Assembly (NCBI RefSeq): GCF_014636475.1
Contig: NZ_BMEL01000003.1
Coordinates: 310,001-374,000, forward strand
DNA: 64,000 bases
Origin: Halobacillus andaensis
GTDB taxonomy: Bacteria > Bacillota > Bacilli > Bacillales > Halobacillaceae
Direction: 5' to 3'
Shown: positions 37,301 through 46,684 of the stretch, piece after piece
Layout: each line of letters begins with the position of its first letter
Position numbering within the stretch: the stretch's first letter is position 1
The notes under the pieces: generated by a model
Database searches by the model: none
What the model was told of the DNA's origin: nothing
What the model saw: only the letters and a program-made list of their open reading frames with translations
Made by a program: the position numbers and the translations under genes

Positions 37301-37810
37301 CAGAAAACGATCCTAGAGCGGTTTACGTTCCCTAGACAAAATCGTGCCCCATACCTTTGTCTGGCAGATTATTTACGTCCGGTGAGCAGCGGAGAAATGG
37401 ATTACGTCGGTTTCTTCTCCGTTACGGCTGGAAAAGGGATTCGTGATCAAGCCGTTAAACTCAAAGAAGAAGGGGAATATTTGAAGAGTCATGCCCTGCA
37501 GGCTCTCGCCCTAGAGACAGCGGAAGGATTAGCTGAGCATATTCACCAGCTGATGAGAGACAAATGGGGATTTCCAGATGCCACTGACTTTACGATGCAA
37601 GAGCGTTTTTCAGCAAAATACCAAGGCCAGCGTTACTCCTTTGGCTATCCTGCTTGTCCAGAGTTAGAGGATCAGAGAAAATTATTTAAACTAATTGAAC
37701 CAGAACAAATTGGCGTAGAACTAACAGAAGAATGCATGATGGAACCTGAAGCCTCCGTCACAGCCATTGTCTTCGCCCACCCAGAAGCACGTTACTTTAA
37801 TGTGCATTAA
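34355..37810 (+). CDS. metH: cobalamin-dependent methionine synthase
   Basis: 1151 residues with the full MetH domain order: homocysteine-binding barrel with zinc ligands Cys227, Cys290 and Cys291 (1-310), pterin-binding barrel (about 335-590), B12 cap (about 620-700), B12-binding Rossmann domain with DVHDIGKN (723-730, His725 the lower ligand), a low-complexity Glu/Ala/Lys linker (870-915) and the SAM-dependent reactivation domain to the C-terminus. It transfers a methyl group from methyltetrahydrofolate to homocysteine. It overlaps yitJ by 38 bases and is under the same S-box. AAAGGAC precedes the ATG. Confidence 0.95.
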   Translation: METTPFHQHLSNRILVLDGAMGTMLQDADLSPEDFGGELYDGCNEYLNITSPKVIEWIHDEYLKAGADIIETNTFGATDLVLDEYELGHLAEEINSKAAQIAKKAAEKHSTKERPRFVAGAMGPTTKTLSVTGGTTFEHLTNAYQEQARGLLKGGVDLLLLETSQDMLNVKAAYLGISKAFKEFGQEIPLMVSGTIEPMGTTLAGQTIEAFYLSLEHMKPAVVGLNCATGPEFMRDHIRSLSDLATTSVSCYPNAGLPDEEGNYHETPESLAEKIAGFAEKGWLNVVGGCCGTTPDHIRALVEAIKDFEPRKAPESHPHAVSGIEPFIYEDKNDRPILVGERTNVIGSRKFKRLIAEEKFEEASEIARAQVKKGAQVIDICLADPDRDEVRDMEAFMKQVINKVKVPLIIDSTDTDVIEKALTYSQGKVIINSINLEDGEDRFREILPLVQQYGAAVVVGTIDEVGMAVTAERKLEIAIRSRDILVEEYGLNESDIIFDPLVFPVGTGDEQYIGSADATIEGIRLIKEQLPNCQTVLGVSNVSFGLPPVGREVLNAVYLYHCTKAGLDYAIVNTEKLERFASIAQEEIDQANELLFQTTDATLAKFTAFYRGKKKEVKVPTATMSLPERLAHYVVEGTKEGLIPDLDEALQTYETPLKIINGPLMDGMAEVGRLFNDNQLIVAEVLQSAEVMKTSVAHLEPHMEKDDTSNKKGKILLATVKGDVHDIGKNLVDIILSNNGFEVVDLGIKVTSTELIEQIKNEGPDFVGLSGLLVKSAQQMVLTAQDLKQQQIDIPILVGGAALSRKFTNTKIAPQYEGTVFYAKDAMDGLSLSNRLSQKEDRELLIREQQEKQEQAIARGAEQAAKQPASTAVAEKPVSTVSKTVPVFQPHDFKQHLLKNYSVAHIEPYINMQMLISHHLGLKGKFSKLLEEKNEKALHLKEVVDELIEKAQKEGTIQPSALYQFFPAQSDGDDVIIYDPKDQKTILERFTFPRQNRAPYLCLADYLRPVSSGEMDYVGFFSVTAGKGIRDQAVKLKEEGEYLKSHALQALALETAEGLAEHIHQLMRDKWGFPDATDFTMQERFSAKYQGQRYSFGYPACPELEDQRKLFKLIEPEQIGVELTEECMMEPEASVTAIVFAHPEARYFNVH

Positions 37811-37825
37811 TCGGTACCCATTTTC

Positions 37826-37920
37826 GGTACCAGGTACACTTTCTTACTGAATGTGTACCTGGTACCGTTTTTTTCTTCTGCGTACCTGGTACACACCACA
37901 TTATTTTCTGTACCTGGTAC
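37826..37920 (+). repeat. GTACCTGGTAC palindrome array; also the metH terminator
   Basis: Four copies of the 11-base palindrome GTACC(A/T)GGTAC start at 37827, 37855, 37882 and 37910, spaced 28, 27 and 28. The first two pair as a 14-bp stem (GGTACCAGGTACAC / GTGTACCTGGTACC) followed by a T-run, so they serve as the metH terminator. The last copy lies within the 3' end of the acyltransferase gene on the other strand. A degenerate GGTACC pair precedes at 37813-37830. Confidence 0.85.
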
Positions 37921-38971
37921 CAGAGAATGCGATGACTTGAGGTATTTTGATTTCTTCTGTTTTCTTAGTTAATAACTTGGTTCTTAGATACTGATTTAAC
38001 GGTCTTTCTATAATGCTATAGACCATACAGGACGAGATCGTTGTTAAAGCGAGAATACTAACCATCAGTATAAATGGGTGAACGCTAGAAGTAAGCTGAT
38101 ATTTTTGCATGAATAAAAAATACAGCTGTAAAAAAGGGCCATGAGCTATATATATAGAATAAGATGCATCTCCTAAATAAGATAGGAACTTAGGCACTCT
38201 TCTTTCTACTTTATCCTTCTCTGCAATCCCTAGCATGATCATCATAGCGGACAAACAATAGAATGTAGGTGTATGAATGTCTGCTATATGATAAATATTA
38301 TTGAGCCAAACACTTAAATATCCTATAAACCCCACTATAATAAAGAGAGTAGAGTACTTGAAGTTCCGCTTTAACGATAGATAAGCAACAAAACTGCCAA
38401 ACAGAATTTCTAAACTGCTAAAACTAAATAGAAAAGTATCTATATTTACTATTAATTTTGTCTCAACCAGCGCCGTAATGACGATCCATAACATAATAAT
38501 TGGTTTAAATAGATTAGGTTTAAAAAGGTAAGTGCTGAACAAAAAATAAAAAAACACGATATGACTCAGTGACCAAGCTGATGATAAAACTGGTTCTGTC
38601 GGAAGAGTGAAGATAGACTTTAAAATCACATCCATAGAGTAAGGTTCACCAATACTTGGGATAACATAAACAGCAGCTAAAGCAAGAAGAGTGAAGATCC
38701 AATATAAAGGGTAGATTCGAATTGCACGTTTCTTTATAAAGTCAATAGATGCACCTTTCACCCCTGCTTTATTATGGTAAAGGTAGAAAATCATAAATCC
38801 TGTCACGATAAAGAAAAAATCTACTCCCCCTGTTCGCTCCCACTGCCCCATCTGAAACCAGTCATACCCTATTCCAGAATAAAAAACGATATTAGCATGT
38901 CCCAATAACACAAAAAGAATAGCTATGGCTCTCGAAATCTGTACAAGAGAAAGCCTCCTTCTTTTATTCAC
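37901..38971 (-). CDS. acyltransferase 3 family membrane protein (OafA/YrhL type)
   Basis: 356 residues, about 10 membrane segments, with the active-site His in RAIAILFVLLGHANI and the FFIVTGFMIF motif. Family members acetylate sugars of surface polysaccharides. GTG start behind GGGGGAG. It is the last gene of the exopolysaccharide cluster. Its final residues SGTRYRK are encoded by a copy of the GTACCTGGTAC repeat, so the C-terminus was reshaped by the repeat. Confidence 0.85.
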   Translation of the reverse strand: MNKRRRLSLVQISRAIAILFVLLGHANIVFYSGIGYDWFQMGQWERTGGVDFFFIVTGFMIFYLYHNKAGVKGASIDFIKKRAIRIYPLYWIFTLLALAAVYVIPSIGEPYSMDVILKSIFTLPTEPVLSSAWSLSHIVFFYFLFSTYLFKPNLFKPIIMLWIVITALVETKLIVNIDTFLFSFSSLEILFGSFVAYLSLKRNFKYSTLFIIVGFIGYLSVWLNNIYHIADIHTPTFYCLSAMMIMLGIAEKDKVERRVPKFLSYLGDASYSIYIAHGPFLQLYFLFMQKYQLTSSVHPFILMVSILALTTISSCMVYSIIERPLNQYLRTKLLTKKTEEIKIPQVIAFSGTRYRK

Positions 38972-39010
38972 CTATACTCCCCCTTTTCTACTTTCCACCC
39001 TAATGTCATA

Positions 39011-39784
39011 TCATGTAATTCGAGAATGCTTTCGATAGGCGTGAACAGAGTAATTAGCAAAATACCAAATCGCTGAGGGGATACTAGCTTTACTTACTTT
39101 TCTATACGTATTCCATGTTTTTTTAGCTGAACTCCATTTGTTTCCTGAAAGGGAATTTTTACTTTTTCTATAGATTGCAAGCTCTTCTTTCATTCCGTAG
39201 GCCATAACCCCTTTGGATAGAATAGATAGCCAAAGACCGTAATCTTCCGAGCAATCTCTATATGAAGGCATCACGACTTCACCTGTTATTCTTTTGTCCA
39301 GCATGACAGTTAAGGTACCAATTTTCGTATTTCTTAATAAATCATGATAGTCAATTTGTGGAGCAGAATGAAAAACAACATCTGTTTTTTCCCCATTTTC
39401 GCGCATGATTCTATAAGATGTGAAGCTTAACCCTGCTTGCTTTTCTTTCATAAAATTCACTTGCTTTTCAAGCTTGTGAGGATGCCATAAATCATCACTG
39501 TCTAAAAAAGCAAGATAAGGACCTTTAGAAAGCTTTATTGCTATATTTCTAGCAGTAGCCGCTCCTTTGTTATCTACTAATGTAATAAGTTTTATTCTCT
39601 GATCCCTTTCCACTTCTTTTCGCACGATTTCCGCAGTTTTATCGGAAGAACAGTCATCTACAATAATCATTTCCCAGTTAGAATATGTTTGATCTTTAAC
39701 CGATTGAATGGTTTCCAGTATATAATTGGAGGCGTTAAAAGCAGGAGTAATAATAGACACGATTTCATGATCGTTTCTTACCAT
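39011..39784 (-). CDS. family 2 glycosyltransferase
   Basis: About 257 residues: SIITPAFNASNYI at the start, the nucleotide-sugar Asp in IIVDDCSSDKT, and the metal-binding DSDD of LAFLDSDDLW. It should add one sugar to the lipid-linked repeat unit at the cytoplasmic face. The ATG at 39784 stands nine bases after AAGGAG; the ATG at 39793 would touch it. Located between the acyltransferase and the sugar-phosphate transferase. Confidence 0.88.
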   Translation of the reverse strand: MVRNDHEIVSIITPAFNASNYILETIQSVKDQTYSNWEMIIVDDCSSDKTAEIVRKEVERDQRIKLITLVDNKGAATARNIAIKLSKGPYLAFLDSDDLWHPHKLEKQVNFMKEKQAGLSFTSYRIMRENGEKTDVVFHSAPQIDYHDLLRNTKIGTLTVMLDKRITGEVVMPSYRDCSEDYGLWLSILSKGVMAYGMKEELAIYRKSKNSLSGNKWSSAKKTWNTYRKVSKASIPSAIWYFANYSVHAYRKHSRIT

Positions 39785-39814
39785 AATGTTCATCTCCTTT
39801 GTGTTTAACTCAGT

Positions 39815-41191
39815 TCAATCTATATTTCCTTTGAGCAATTTCTGTTGACTAACCATGCTAGATTCATTACTTGTGCCTTTGGCCTGCTTATGATTGACCA
39901 TTACTAATAAAGTCTGAAACAATATTTTCAAGTCCATGGACAATGTATACTGTCTTGCATAAATAAGATCGTATCGAAGTTTATTCTCTACTTCCGTTGT
40001 ATAATTGGAGTAGATTTGAGCTAAACCAGTAATGCCTGGCTTTACGTTAAAACGATACTCATATTCAGGGATTTCTTCTTTAAATTGTTCCACAAAATAA
40101 TCTCGTTCTGGCCTTGGACCTATTAAACTCATTTCCCCCTTCAACACATTGAGTAATTGAGGTAATTCATCGAGCCGCATGGCCCTAATTACTTTTCCTA
40201 CACTTGTAATCCTGGGATCTTTTTCGGAAGCTAATACAGGACCTGTGTTAAGTTCAGCATCTTGAACCATACTTCTAAATTTGTAAATGTAGTATGGTTG
40301 AGCTTTATAACCTAACCTTTCCTGTTTGTATAAAGCTGGTCCTTTTGAATGTAAAGGAATCAGTACGTAAAGGAATAGGAATACAGGACTAGATATAATG
40401 AGAAGAAGGCTGGCTATTGTTAGATCAAAAGCTCTTTTCATAAACTTTTCACATGCACTTAACTCCACTGTATTATGAGAATAAATCAACACATCATCGA
40501 TTTGCCGAGACACACCATTTCCTAGTAGCAAATCATTAAAATCAGGAATAACAAAAACTTCCTTGTCATTCTGTAAGCAGTAGTGAATAATTTTCTTTTT
40601 ACTTCCCGCGTTTAACTCTGTGTCTATAAATAAAATATCTGCTTCTCTCACCTTGGAAGAAGCCGGATCGAACGTAGATATATGGTCAGTAACTTCATAT
40701 AATCCTTGTTGATGGGAAATGAATTTTTTTAAAACTTTATGCACAAAGGGATAATTTTTCCCTACTACTATTACCTTTCGAATGCCATAATGTTCTCTTA
40801 TAAGCTTCCACAAACTTACACGCCATAACATGATAAGTGCAGCCTGTACGACTCCCGCATTTAAAAGGATTGAATTCTGCATGGGGGTTGGGGCCATCCA
40901 TAAAGACAAGAAAGAGAAAATCATGAGGTAGAAAACCATTGAAAATACTACACTATAAATCGTTTTTCTCAGGTCCTTTCCATGTATGTCGGAGTACATA
41001 TCAAATAGTGAGAAAGCTATATAACCGGCTATTATAGAAAGAAGCACCCACTCTATAGTAAACAATGCACCAGAGGACGAAGTGAGACCGTAGTAAAGCC
41101 ATTTAAATACGATTAGACCTAAGCAGAGTATAGATAAATCAAGGAATCCTACAATCACTCTAAGATATGGGTCTGTCTGTTGTCTTCTCAC
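39815..41191 (-). CDS. polyprenyl-phosphate sugar-1-phosphate transferase (WcaJ/EpsL type)
   Basis: 458 residues. Four N-terminal membrane helices and a Rossmann-like domain, a fifth hydrophobic segment (LTIASLLLIISSPVFLF), then the catalytic domain (YKQERLGYKAQPYYIYKFRSM, RAMRLDELPQLLNVL, GEMSLIGPRPER). It starts repeat-unit assembly by moving a hexose-1-phosphate to undecaprenyl phosphate. GTG start behind AAAGGATGG. A 16-base palindrome 55 bases upstream suggests that it begins a separate, regulated transcription unit. Confidence 0.9.
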   Translation of the reverse strand: MRRQQTDPYLRVIVGFLDLSILCLGLIVFKWLYYGLTSSSGALFTIEWVLLSIIAGYIAFSLFDMYSDIHGKDLRKTIYSVVFSMVFYLMIFSFLSLWMAPTPMQNSILLNAGVVQAALIMLWRVSLWKLIREHYGIRKVIVVGKNYPFVHKVLKKFISHQQGLYEVTDHISTFDPASSKVREADILFIDTELNAGSKKKIIHYCLQNDKEVFVIPDFNDLLLGNGVSRQIDDVLIYSHNTVELSACEKFMKRAFDLTIASLLLIISSPVFLFLYVLIPLHSKGPALYKQERLGYKAQPYYIYKFRSMVQDAELNTGPVLASEKDPRITSVGKVIRAMRLDELPQLLNVLKGEMSLIGPRPERDYFVEQFKEEIPEYEYRFNVKPGITGLAQIYSNYTTEVENKLRYDLIYARQYTLSMDLKILFQTLLVMVNHKQAKGTSNESSMVSQQKLLKGNID

Positions 41192-41245
41192 TAGATTTCA
41201 CCATCCTTTATAATCTAGGCGCTAACAAATATATAATGAACTTAA

Positions 41246-41261
41246 ATTCTTTATAAAGAAC
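41246..41261. promoter_or_regulatory. SinR-like palindrome upstream of the sugar transferase gene
   Basis: ATTCTTTATAAAGAAC contains AAAGAAC, the complement of the B. subtilis SinR heptamer GTTCTYT. It is the exact reverse complement of the site at 49080-49095. Confidence 0.5.
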
Positions 41262-41273
41262 AAATGTGCAAAA

Positions 41274-42878
41274 TTATAACTTTTTTTGAAGGAATCCCAA
41301 TTTAAGCTTTTTGCTATTTGCCCATATCATCCTAACCTTATAAAATTTTTTAAAAAGATGGGACACGTGATAAGAGATCCTTTTCCCATCAACCATCATT
41401 AGTTCACCGTTCATTGATGATACGGTATGAAATCCATCTGGATACAGGCTATCTTTCTGCGGAAAAATATGGGTACAGCTTTCTTCCTTAAATGAATATT
41501 GAGTTAATGAAGTTATTTTATTAATAACAACGCTTCCTCCATACGTACTCGAGCAATCTTGAGCCGGTCTATAGAGTTCTTTATTATATACAAACGGTGT
41601 CCCAGCCGGCCGAGATGAAGAGACATCAATCTTCACCGGATTTAAAGCATGAGGTTTCCATCCCTTTAACAGATCGTCGGAATAATAAATGTGCAATTCC
41701 CTGTTTTCAGCTCCGTTTCTAGACGCTTTAGTACAGAACAACCACCAGGTGTCGTTATAATGAATGAAGGTCGAATCTACTGCTGGAAAATCATCGATAA
41801 TCGTACGTGGGTTTTCTAATTCTCCAGTTACAGTATTCAATTGATAGATGGTGACTTTATTTGCCTCTGAAGCTTCTGGAATACAGTAGATCTTTCCTTC
41901 TGAATGAAGCAAAAAAGGATAGGACAAATGATGCTCCCGTTGAAACTTAGAATGCTCTACTTGAAGTGAATGGAAATTCCCCCCTTCTTTTCGAAAGCTC
42001 ACCTCGCTTAACTTTCCTTTCACAGTTCGAGGATCGACCTCCTCTATTAAAATCTTCAAATTATTATTCCCATCCTCATAACCAAATGGATCAGCGTAAT
42101 AAACATCTTTTTTTGGAATTAGCCATTGTATTTTAGGTTGTTTGTTATTCAATAACATATGAATGGGACTTTCTATCACTCCAACATTCCAATACTCATA
42201 ACGAAACAGCATGTTGAACCACTTTCCAACTCGGTTCTTGGCTACACTCTTATAAATCTGCAATGTTGGAATTACCCCAATGCGGGGTTTTTCCATATAG
42301 ATGGTCTTTTCGTTTTTATCAAAATAATGAGCTCGATGATTCAGAATATCTCTACATACTTGAGAAGGCCATTCTGCAACTTCCTCAGTGATGAATTCTA
42401 AATGATTCGCATAAGAATGTAACATCGTAGGATAAACCCCATTTTTTAACACTCTGTAGCTTTGGTTTCTTTCCAACTTTATAAACTCAACTTTCGTTTG
42501 CTTCTTTTCATAAGAAAACTCTATTCCGAATGGTTTCTTCTCCAGTTGATGTTTAAAAGTCCATATTCCGTACTTAGCAATATCTTTCATATCATCTTCT
42601 ACATTTTTTTGTCCACCTGCATATAAAATAAAATCCAAGGAGAAATTTTTTATATCTGCTATCTCTTCTTTCATTATAGTCATAGGGGAAGGATTCCAAA
42701 GATTGATAATTTTAGAGACTTCGCGTTGAATTGGGCAATGAGGAGAGCGACATCGACAAATAATCAATTCAAGCTGTACGTCTTTTAGGCTTAGTACGTG
42801 TTTTAGGATCTTGTGCTGCCACTTGTCAATCGAATGTTGATCAAACATAAGACCAAATCGTAATGGTTTAAGCTTCAA
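41274..42878 (-). CDS. exopolysaccharide protein with five-bladed beta-propeller-like domain
   Basis: 534 residues from a TTG at 42878, which lies after AAGGAGGAGG; the longer frame would overlap the upstream gene by 146 bases. The first 230 residues (PLRFGLMFDQHSIDKWQ) resemble a formyltransferase-like Rossmann domain. The remainder (YYADPFGYEDG, LSYPFLLHSEGKIYCIPEA, SRPAGTPFVYNKELYRPAQD) resembles GH43-like propellers and the N-terminal domain of plant GIPC glucosaminyl transferase. This two-domain type is known from polysaccharide clusters but has no proven role; formylation or sugar transfer is possible. It overlaps the upstream glycosyltransferase gene by 11 bases. Confidence 0.75.
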   Translation of the reverse strand: MKLKPLRFGLMFDQHSIDKWQHKILKHVLSLKDVQLELIICRCRSPHCPIQREVSKIINLWNPSPMTIMKEEIADIKNFSLDFILYAGGQKNVEDDMKDIAKYGIWTFKHQLEKKPFGIEFSYEKKQTKVEFIKLERNQSYRVLKNGVYPTMLHSYANHLEFITEEVAEWPSQVCRDILNHRAHYFDKNEKTIYMEKPRIGVIPTLQIYKSVAKNRVGKWFNMLFRYEYWNVGVIESPIHMLLNNKQPKIQWLIPKKDVYYADPFGYEDGNNNLKILIEEVDPRTVKGKLSEVSFRKEGGNFHSLQVEHSKFQREHHLSYPFLLHSEGKIYCIPEASEANKVTIYQLNTVTGELENPRTIIDDFPAVDSTFIHYNDTWWLFCTKASRNGAENRELHIYYSDDLLKGWKPHALNPVKIDVSSSRPAGTPFVYNKELYRPAQDCSSTYGGSVVINKITSLTQYSFKEESCTHIFPQKDSLYPDGFHTVSSMNGELMMVDGKRISYHVSHLFKKFYKVRMIWANSKKLKLGFLQKKL

Positions 42879-43956
42879 TTTTAGTCCTCCTCCTTTCGAT
42901 GCCGTAACAGTTAAAATACTCTTCCAGCGTTTCTTCCACCATGCTTTCAAGTGAAAAGTTTTTTTCTGCACTTTTTCGAGCATTCCAGCAAATTTGTTCT
43001 CTAAGCAGATCATTTTCCTCTAGTTCTTTAATCCTCTGACTATATTCAACCACATCATGTTGTTTAATTAAGAATCCTGTGCTTCGATCAATAACCGCTT
43101 CGGAAATTCCGCCTCTATCAATTGCAATGATTGGTGTTCCTGAAGCCATAGCTTCAAGTATAACCATGGGGAATATTTCTCTTTTTGAAGTCAGTAAGAG
43201 CACATCCATTTCTTTAATAAATGTTTCAGGCTTACTTACTCCTCCCATCATATTTACATTATTTAACCCTTCCGATAATATACGGTTTCTAATCCTTTCT
43301 TTTTCAGGCCCATCGCCTGCCATATGAAATTGGAAATGGCTATCGTTACGGAAGTGATTAGCGATATCCATGAAAAGATCATGATTCTTTTCTTCAGATA
43401 ATCGCGCTAATATACCTACATTAAAGGTGGAGGTTCGTTTCTTGGTGCTATACACAAATTGATTTAAATCCACCCCATTATATACAGTCCTAACCTTGGC
43501 TTCCTCAACACCCAATTTTTCTAAGTTATTTTTCTCAAACTCACTTACTGTTAAAATCCGATCTACATGTTTGTTCAAAAGAGAGTTAAACAGTATCTTG
43601 TTTCTCTGCTCCAGCCGAGTCACATTATGTTTTGTATAGATGATATGAAACCGATGCCCCTTCATCATAGATTGAAGAGAAATAGCATATAGAACCATTC
43701 TGAGACTATTCGCGTGAATAACATGAATGTCGTTCTTTAGAATCATCTTACGTAAGTCTCTTAGATTCTTAATATGATCCCGTCTACTTAACGGTAAAAA
43801 ACGATCTTTATTCTTGATCTGCTGTTCAAGTTCTCCTTGACCAGCAGCTGCAAAAAACGCAGCTTCATTATGAGATAGATAGTTTTCTAATTTACAAAAA
43901 TATATTTCTGCTCCTCCCATAATTAATTTATCTGTCAGTAATAAAACGTTCATCAT
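42868..43956 (-). CDS. GT4-type (family 1) glycosyltransferase
   Basis: 362 residues, GT-B fold. N-terminal MNVLLLTDKLIMGGAEIYF, linker YNGVDLNQF, and the nucleotide-sugar site NVGILARLSEEKNHDLF with the EX7E motif EIFPMVILEAMASGTPII. It adds one sugar to the growing repeat unit. GAGGAGGAG precedes the ATG. It overlaps the polymerase gene upstream by 29 bases. Confidence 0.9.
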   Translation of the reverse strand: MMNVLLLTDKLIMGGAEIYFCKLENYLSHNEAAFFAAAGQGELEQQIKNKDRFLPLSRRDHIKNLRDLRKMILKNDIHVIHANSLRMVLYAISLQSMMKGHRFHIIYTKHNVTRLEQRNKILFNSLLNKHVDRILTVSEFEKNNLEKLGVEEAKVRTVYNGVDLNQFVYSTKKRTSTFNVGILARLSEEKNHDLFMDIANHFRNDSHFQFHMAGDGPEKERIRNRILSEGLNNVNMMGGVSKPETFIKEMDVLLLTSKREIFPMVILEAMASGTPIIAIDRGGISEAVIDRSTGFLIKQHDVVEYSQRIKELEENDLLREQICWNARKSAEKNFSLESMVEETLEEYFNCYGIERRRTKIEA

Positions 43957-45196
43957 ACACTCCTCCTCTTAAAGGACTCATCGACTCAGGATGCACTTTA
44001 CTTTTCTGAAGAATCACATGATTATTTAAGTGATTCGAAAGGATAGCCAAATACAAAAAGAAAATGTCGTTTATAATGACTGATAAAAACCCCATTTGAA
44101 GAACGAAGCCTAAGAATGTGAGAAACAAGTAAGAATTGGTTCGATGAACTTTTTGACGAATAAGTTGAGCAAATACTATTGCGATAAACATCATATAAAA
44201 GAAGATTCCAAGGAGTCCTGATTCTGCTAAAATGTCTAAAAATGTATTGTGAACCGTGAGACTATCTCCATAATCAAACGTGTTATAGTCCGAAAAGTTA
44301 AAAGCACCTATACCCGTATACATATTAGAGGTGAAATAATCCCACGCCCGTCCCCAAAGTACTAACCTCCCGCTCCCCCCATCCTCTGAAGAAGCTTCCA
44401 CTCTTGATGACAGTAATTCATAAAGGTTGAAGTTCATATTTACTAGAACGATAAACGTGGTAACTAAAGAAAGAGCAATACCGACAATCAACTTTATATT
44501 TTTAATGGGGTTGTTTAGCACAATGTACACAGCTAATAAAATGATCATCACTAGCAGTCCGCCTCTTGAGAAGGTAAGAAGATTCGTGATGATACAAAGG
44601 GCTAATCCCAGTTTGTTGATAGTAGATTTTGTATTACTTAAGTAATACGCAAAAAATATAGTATTATAAAACACAAAGAAGTTAGGGTCTTGCATTAAAC
44701 CGACTAATCTAGGGTAATCTCGATCAAGCATCATTCCATATTCATAAATTCGATCTCCTTCAAAAAGGAAACGAACCTTGACTAACCCTGCAAAATATAA
44801 AATAAGGCTTGCGAGGTTAAATAGAATTCCTACAGCAGCAATCGATTGATTTATAATGGTTCCATTTGTTCTCCCCAAAATAGCCCTCATGACAAAATAA
44901 CATGCTATATAAATAAAGATCCCTATTAATATCCTTAAGCTAGATGCTGGATATAGAGAGAAAACCCCCGTGAAACAATAAAGAAGATAAAATAATAACA
45001 TTAAGATTTCATATAACTGCATTTTATAGAAGCGAAAATAATTCATAAAAAAAATCAAATAGAAGATAGAAAACAGCATATAAGGTTTAAGGGCAAAACC
45101 GATATAGATATTGTAGTTAGCAAGCATTACTAAAAGAAATAGAAAGAAAACGATGGGTTTATGAGGTTTAGTATGAGTAACTAATCTATATTCCAT
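43928..45196 (-). CDS. Wzy-like O-antigen/exopolysaccharide polymerase
   Basis: About 422 residues with 10-12 membrane segments and one larger outer loop in the last third (GRAWDYFTSNMYTGIGAFNFSDYN, VHNTFLDILAESGLLG), the pattern of O-antigen ligase/polymerases. It should join repeat units outside the membrane. The ATG at 45196 lies six bases after GGAGGG; a TTG two codons earlier touches it. The start overlaps the end of the flippase gene. Confidence 0.85.
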   Translation of the reverse strand: MEYRLVTHTKPHKPIVFFLFLLVMLANYNIYIGFALKPYMLFSIFYLIFFMNYFRFYKMQLYEILMLLFYLLYCFTGVFSLYPASSLRILIGIFIYIACYFVMRAILGRTNGTIINQSIAAVGILFNLASLILYFAGLVKVRFLFEGDRIYEYGMMLDRDYPRLVGLMQDPNFFVFYNTIFFAYYLSNTKSTINKLGLALCIITNLLTFSRGGLLVMIILLAVYIVLNNPIKNIKLIVGIALSLVTTFIVLVNMNFNLYELLSSRVEASSEDGGSGRLVLWGRAWDYFTSNMYTGIGAFNFSDYNTFDYGDSLTVHNTFLDILAESGLLGIFFYMMFIAIVFAQLIRQKVHRTNSYLFLTFLGFVLQMGFLSVIINDIFFLYLAILSNHLNNHVILQKSKVHPESMSPLRGGVYDERFITDR

Positions 45197-46682
45197 CTTC
45201 AACCCTCCGGTTTTCCCTATTTTCTTTCATTTTCGTTAAAAAGGTGTGTAAGTAATTGATACACTTCACCCTCAAATCACGATCCAGCCAAACGATAACG
45301 AGTAACAGAAGCATATTCAGTAAACTTGCTAATAAAGCATACGAACTTAGCCATTTTCCTATTAATAGTAGACTAGAAGTAAAAAACAATGTATACGGAA
45401 TGATCGCTTTTTTGGCAATTATCCATCTATTCGGGATGCAAACTAAAAAACCAATTAAAGAGAAAACTTCAATGCCCACTCCTGCGATAGCTGCTCCCAC
45501 TACCCCATATGATCGACTAAATCCAGCATATAAAATGATGCCTATTAAAATAGAAATGGATTGGATAGTCGTTCTAGTATTTTGTTTCCCTCTAGTAGTT
45601 AGACCGTCAGCCAGAGCTATATTTATTGCTTGAAAAGTTAACATCAAGGACAAAATTTTCAGAGGAAAAGCGGCCTCTGCCCACTGTTCTCCGAAAAGGA
45701 AATGAACAACGAAGGATGACATATAAAAAAAAGGAATGGTCATTCCCATACCAATAAGGGCCATAATTTTAATTTGGGCCAAATTAAAGTTGAGATGATC
45801 CCGAAGTCTATTGTTATTAAATGCTCGAAATAATACAGGATAATAAGCCCCTGCTACGATAAAAGGAATTTGTTGTAAAGCTTGAGGAATACGATAAGCA
45901 ACAGCAAACAGTCCCACTTCTGATAAAGAGATCGTTTTTTCTAACACTAAAGGACCTAAATGCGGGAGAAGTACAAAGAGCAATCCTCCCAATGTAAACG
46001 CTCCTAAATTGTGAAAGAGTGCCTTATGGAAAGGTCCCTTGAATCTAAGGGATACACGCCTTGTTACTAATATGACTCCAAAAACTCCAGCTGCTAAATA
46101 AGAACATCCGTAGATTATACTAATGGTTACAGGGGCTAGTTCAAATAGGATCCCTAAAGATATGGTGCTTACAAGGAACAAAGCAGACATAATTCGAATG
46201 AACCCATAATATTGCATCTTCTCAATCATTTGAAAGAATGTGGTCCCAATGCTTTGCAAGGCTATTCCAGTAACCATCGGAATGGTTAGAAAATAAGAGG
46301 TGCGAACAAGTTCATCATTATTACTAAACAGATTGATCATGATGAAGCCTGCCAGGAATGTAAAGACAAGTAAAATAAAACGTAACTTTATATAAGATGA
46401 AATCAGTATAGAAACGTCAGCTTTTTTTTTAGACCCTTCTCTTAAGACAATGTCACTGAGACCTGCATCGGTGAAGTAGCCCATAATCATGGCAAAAGCT
46501 AAAGCTACACTAAACAAGCCATAATTATAGGAGTGTAAATAAGAGGCTAATATAATAAGTGCTACCGCATTTAAAGTACTAGAAAGAGCGGTACTATAAA
46601 ATAAATGAAGGATATTTTGAGCGATTGAGTTTTTCTCCATATTCACTTTTACCTTTTTCACGCTTTTAGCCCCTCTTCCCAT
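45186..46682 (-). CDS. Wzx-like polysaccharide flippase
   Basis: Up to 498 residues with about 14 membrane segments and the MOP/oligosaccharide flippase pattern (SYNYGLFSVALAFAMIMGYFTDAGLSDIVLREGS). It should flip the lipid-linked repeat unit across the membrane. The ATG at 46682 is two bases after the stop of the upstream gene behind GAGGT. A GTG at 46661 behind GAGGGG is an alternative start, giving 491 residues. Confidence 0.88.
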   Translation of the reverse strand: MGRGAKSVKKVKVNMEKNSIAQNILHLFYSTALSSTLNAVALIILASYLHSYNYGLFSVALAFAMIMGYFTDAGLSDIVLREGSKKKADVSILISSYIKLRFILLVFTFLAGFIMINLFSNNDELVRTSYFLTIPMVTGIALQSIGTTFFQMIEKMQYYGFIRIMSALFLVSTISLGILFELAPVTISIIYGCSYLAAGVFGVILVTRRVSLRFKGPFHKALFHNLGAFTLGGLLFVLLPHLGPLVLEKTISLSEVGLFAVAYRIPQALQQIPFIVAGAYYPVLFRAFNNNRLRDHLNFNLAQIKIMALIGMGMTIPFFYMSSFVVHFLFGEQWAEAAFPLKILSLMLTFQAINIALADGLTTRGKQNTRTTIQSISILIGIILYAGFSRSYGVVGAAIAGVGIEVFSLIGFLVCIPNRWIIAKKAIIPYTLFFTSSLLLIGKWLSSYALLASLLNMLLLLVIVWLDRDLRVKCINYLHTFLTKMKENRENRRVEDGI

Positions 46683-46684
46683 CG

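Noticed and set aside
37826-37920. Mini CRISPR array (palindromic repeats with about 17-base spacers)
   Set aside because: Repeat is only 11 bases, spacers are similar between distant copies, pairs act as terminators, and there are no cas genes.
42879-43013. Longer N-terminus of the beta-propeller protein
   Set aside because: It would overlap the glycosyltransferase gene by 146 bases, while a TTG with an excellent AAGGAGGAGG site lies at 42878.
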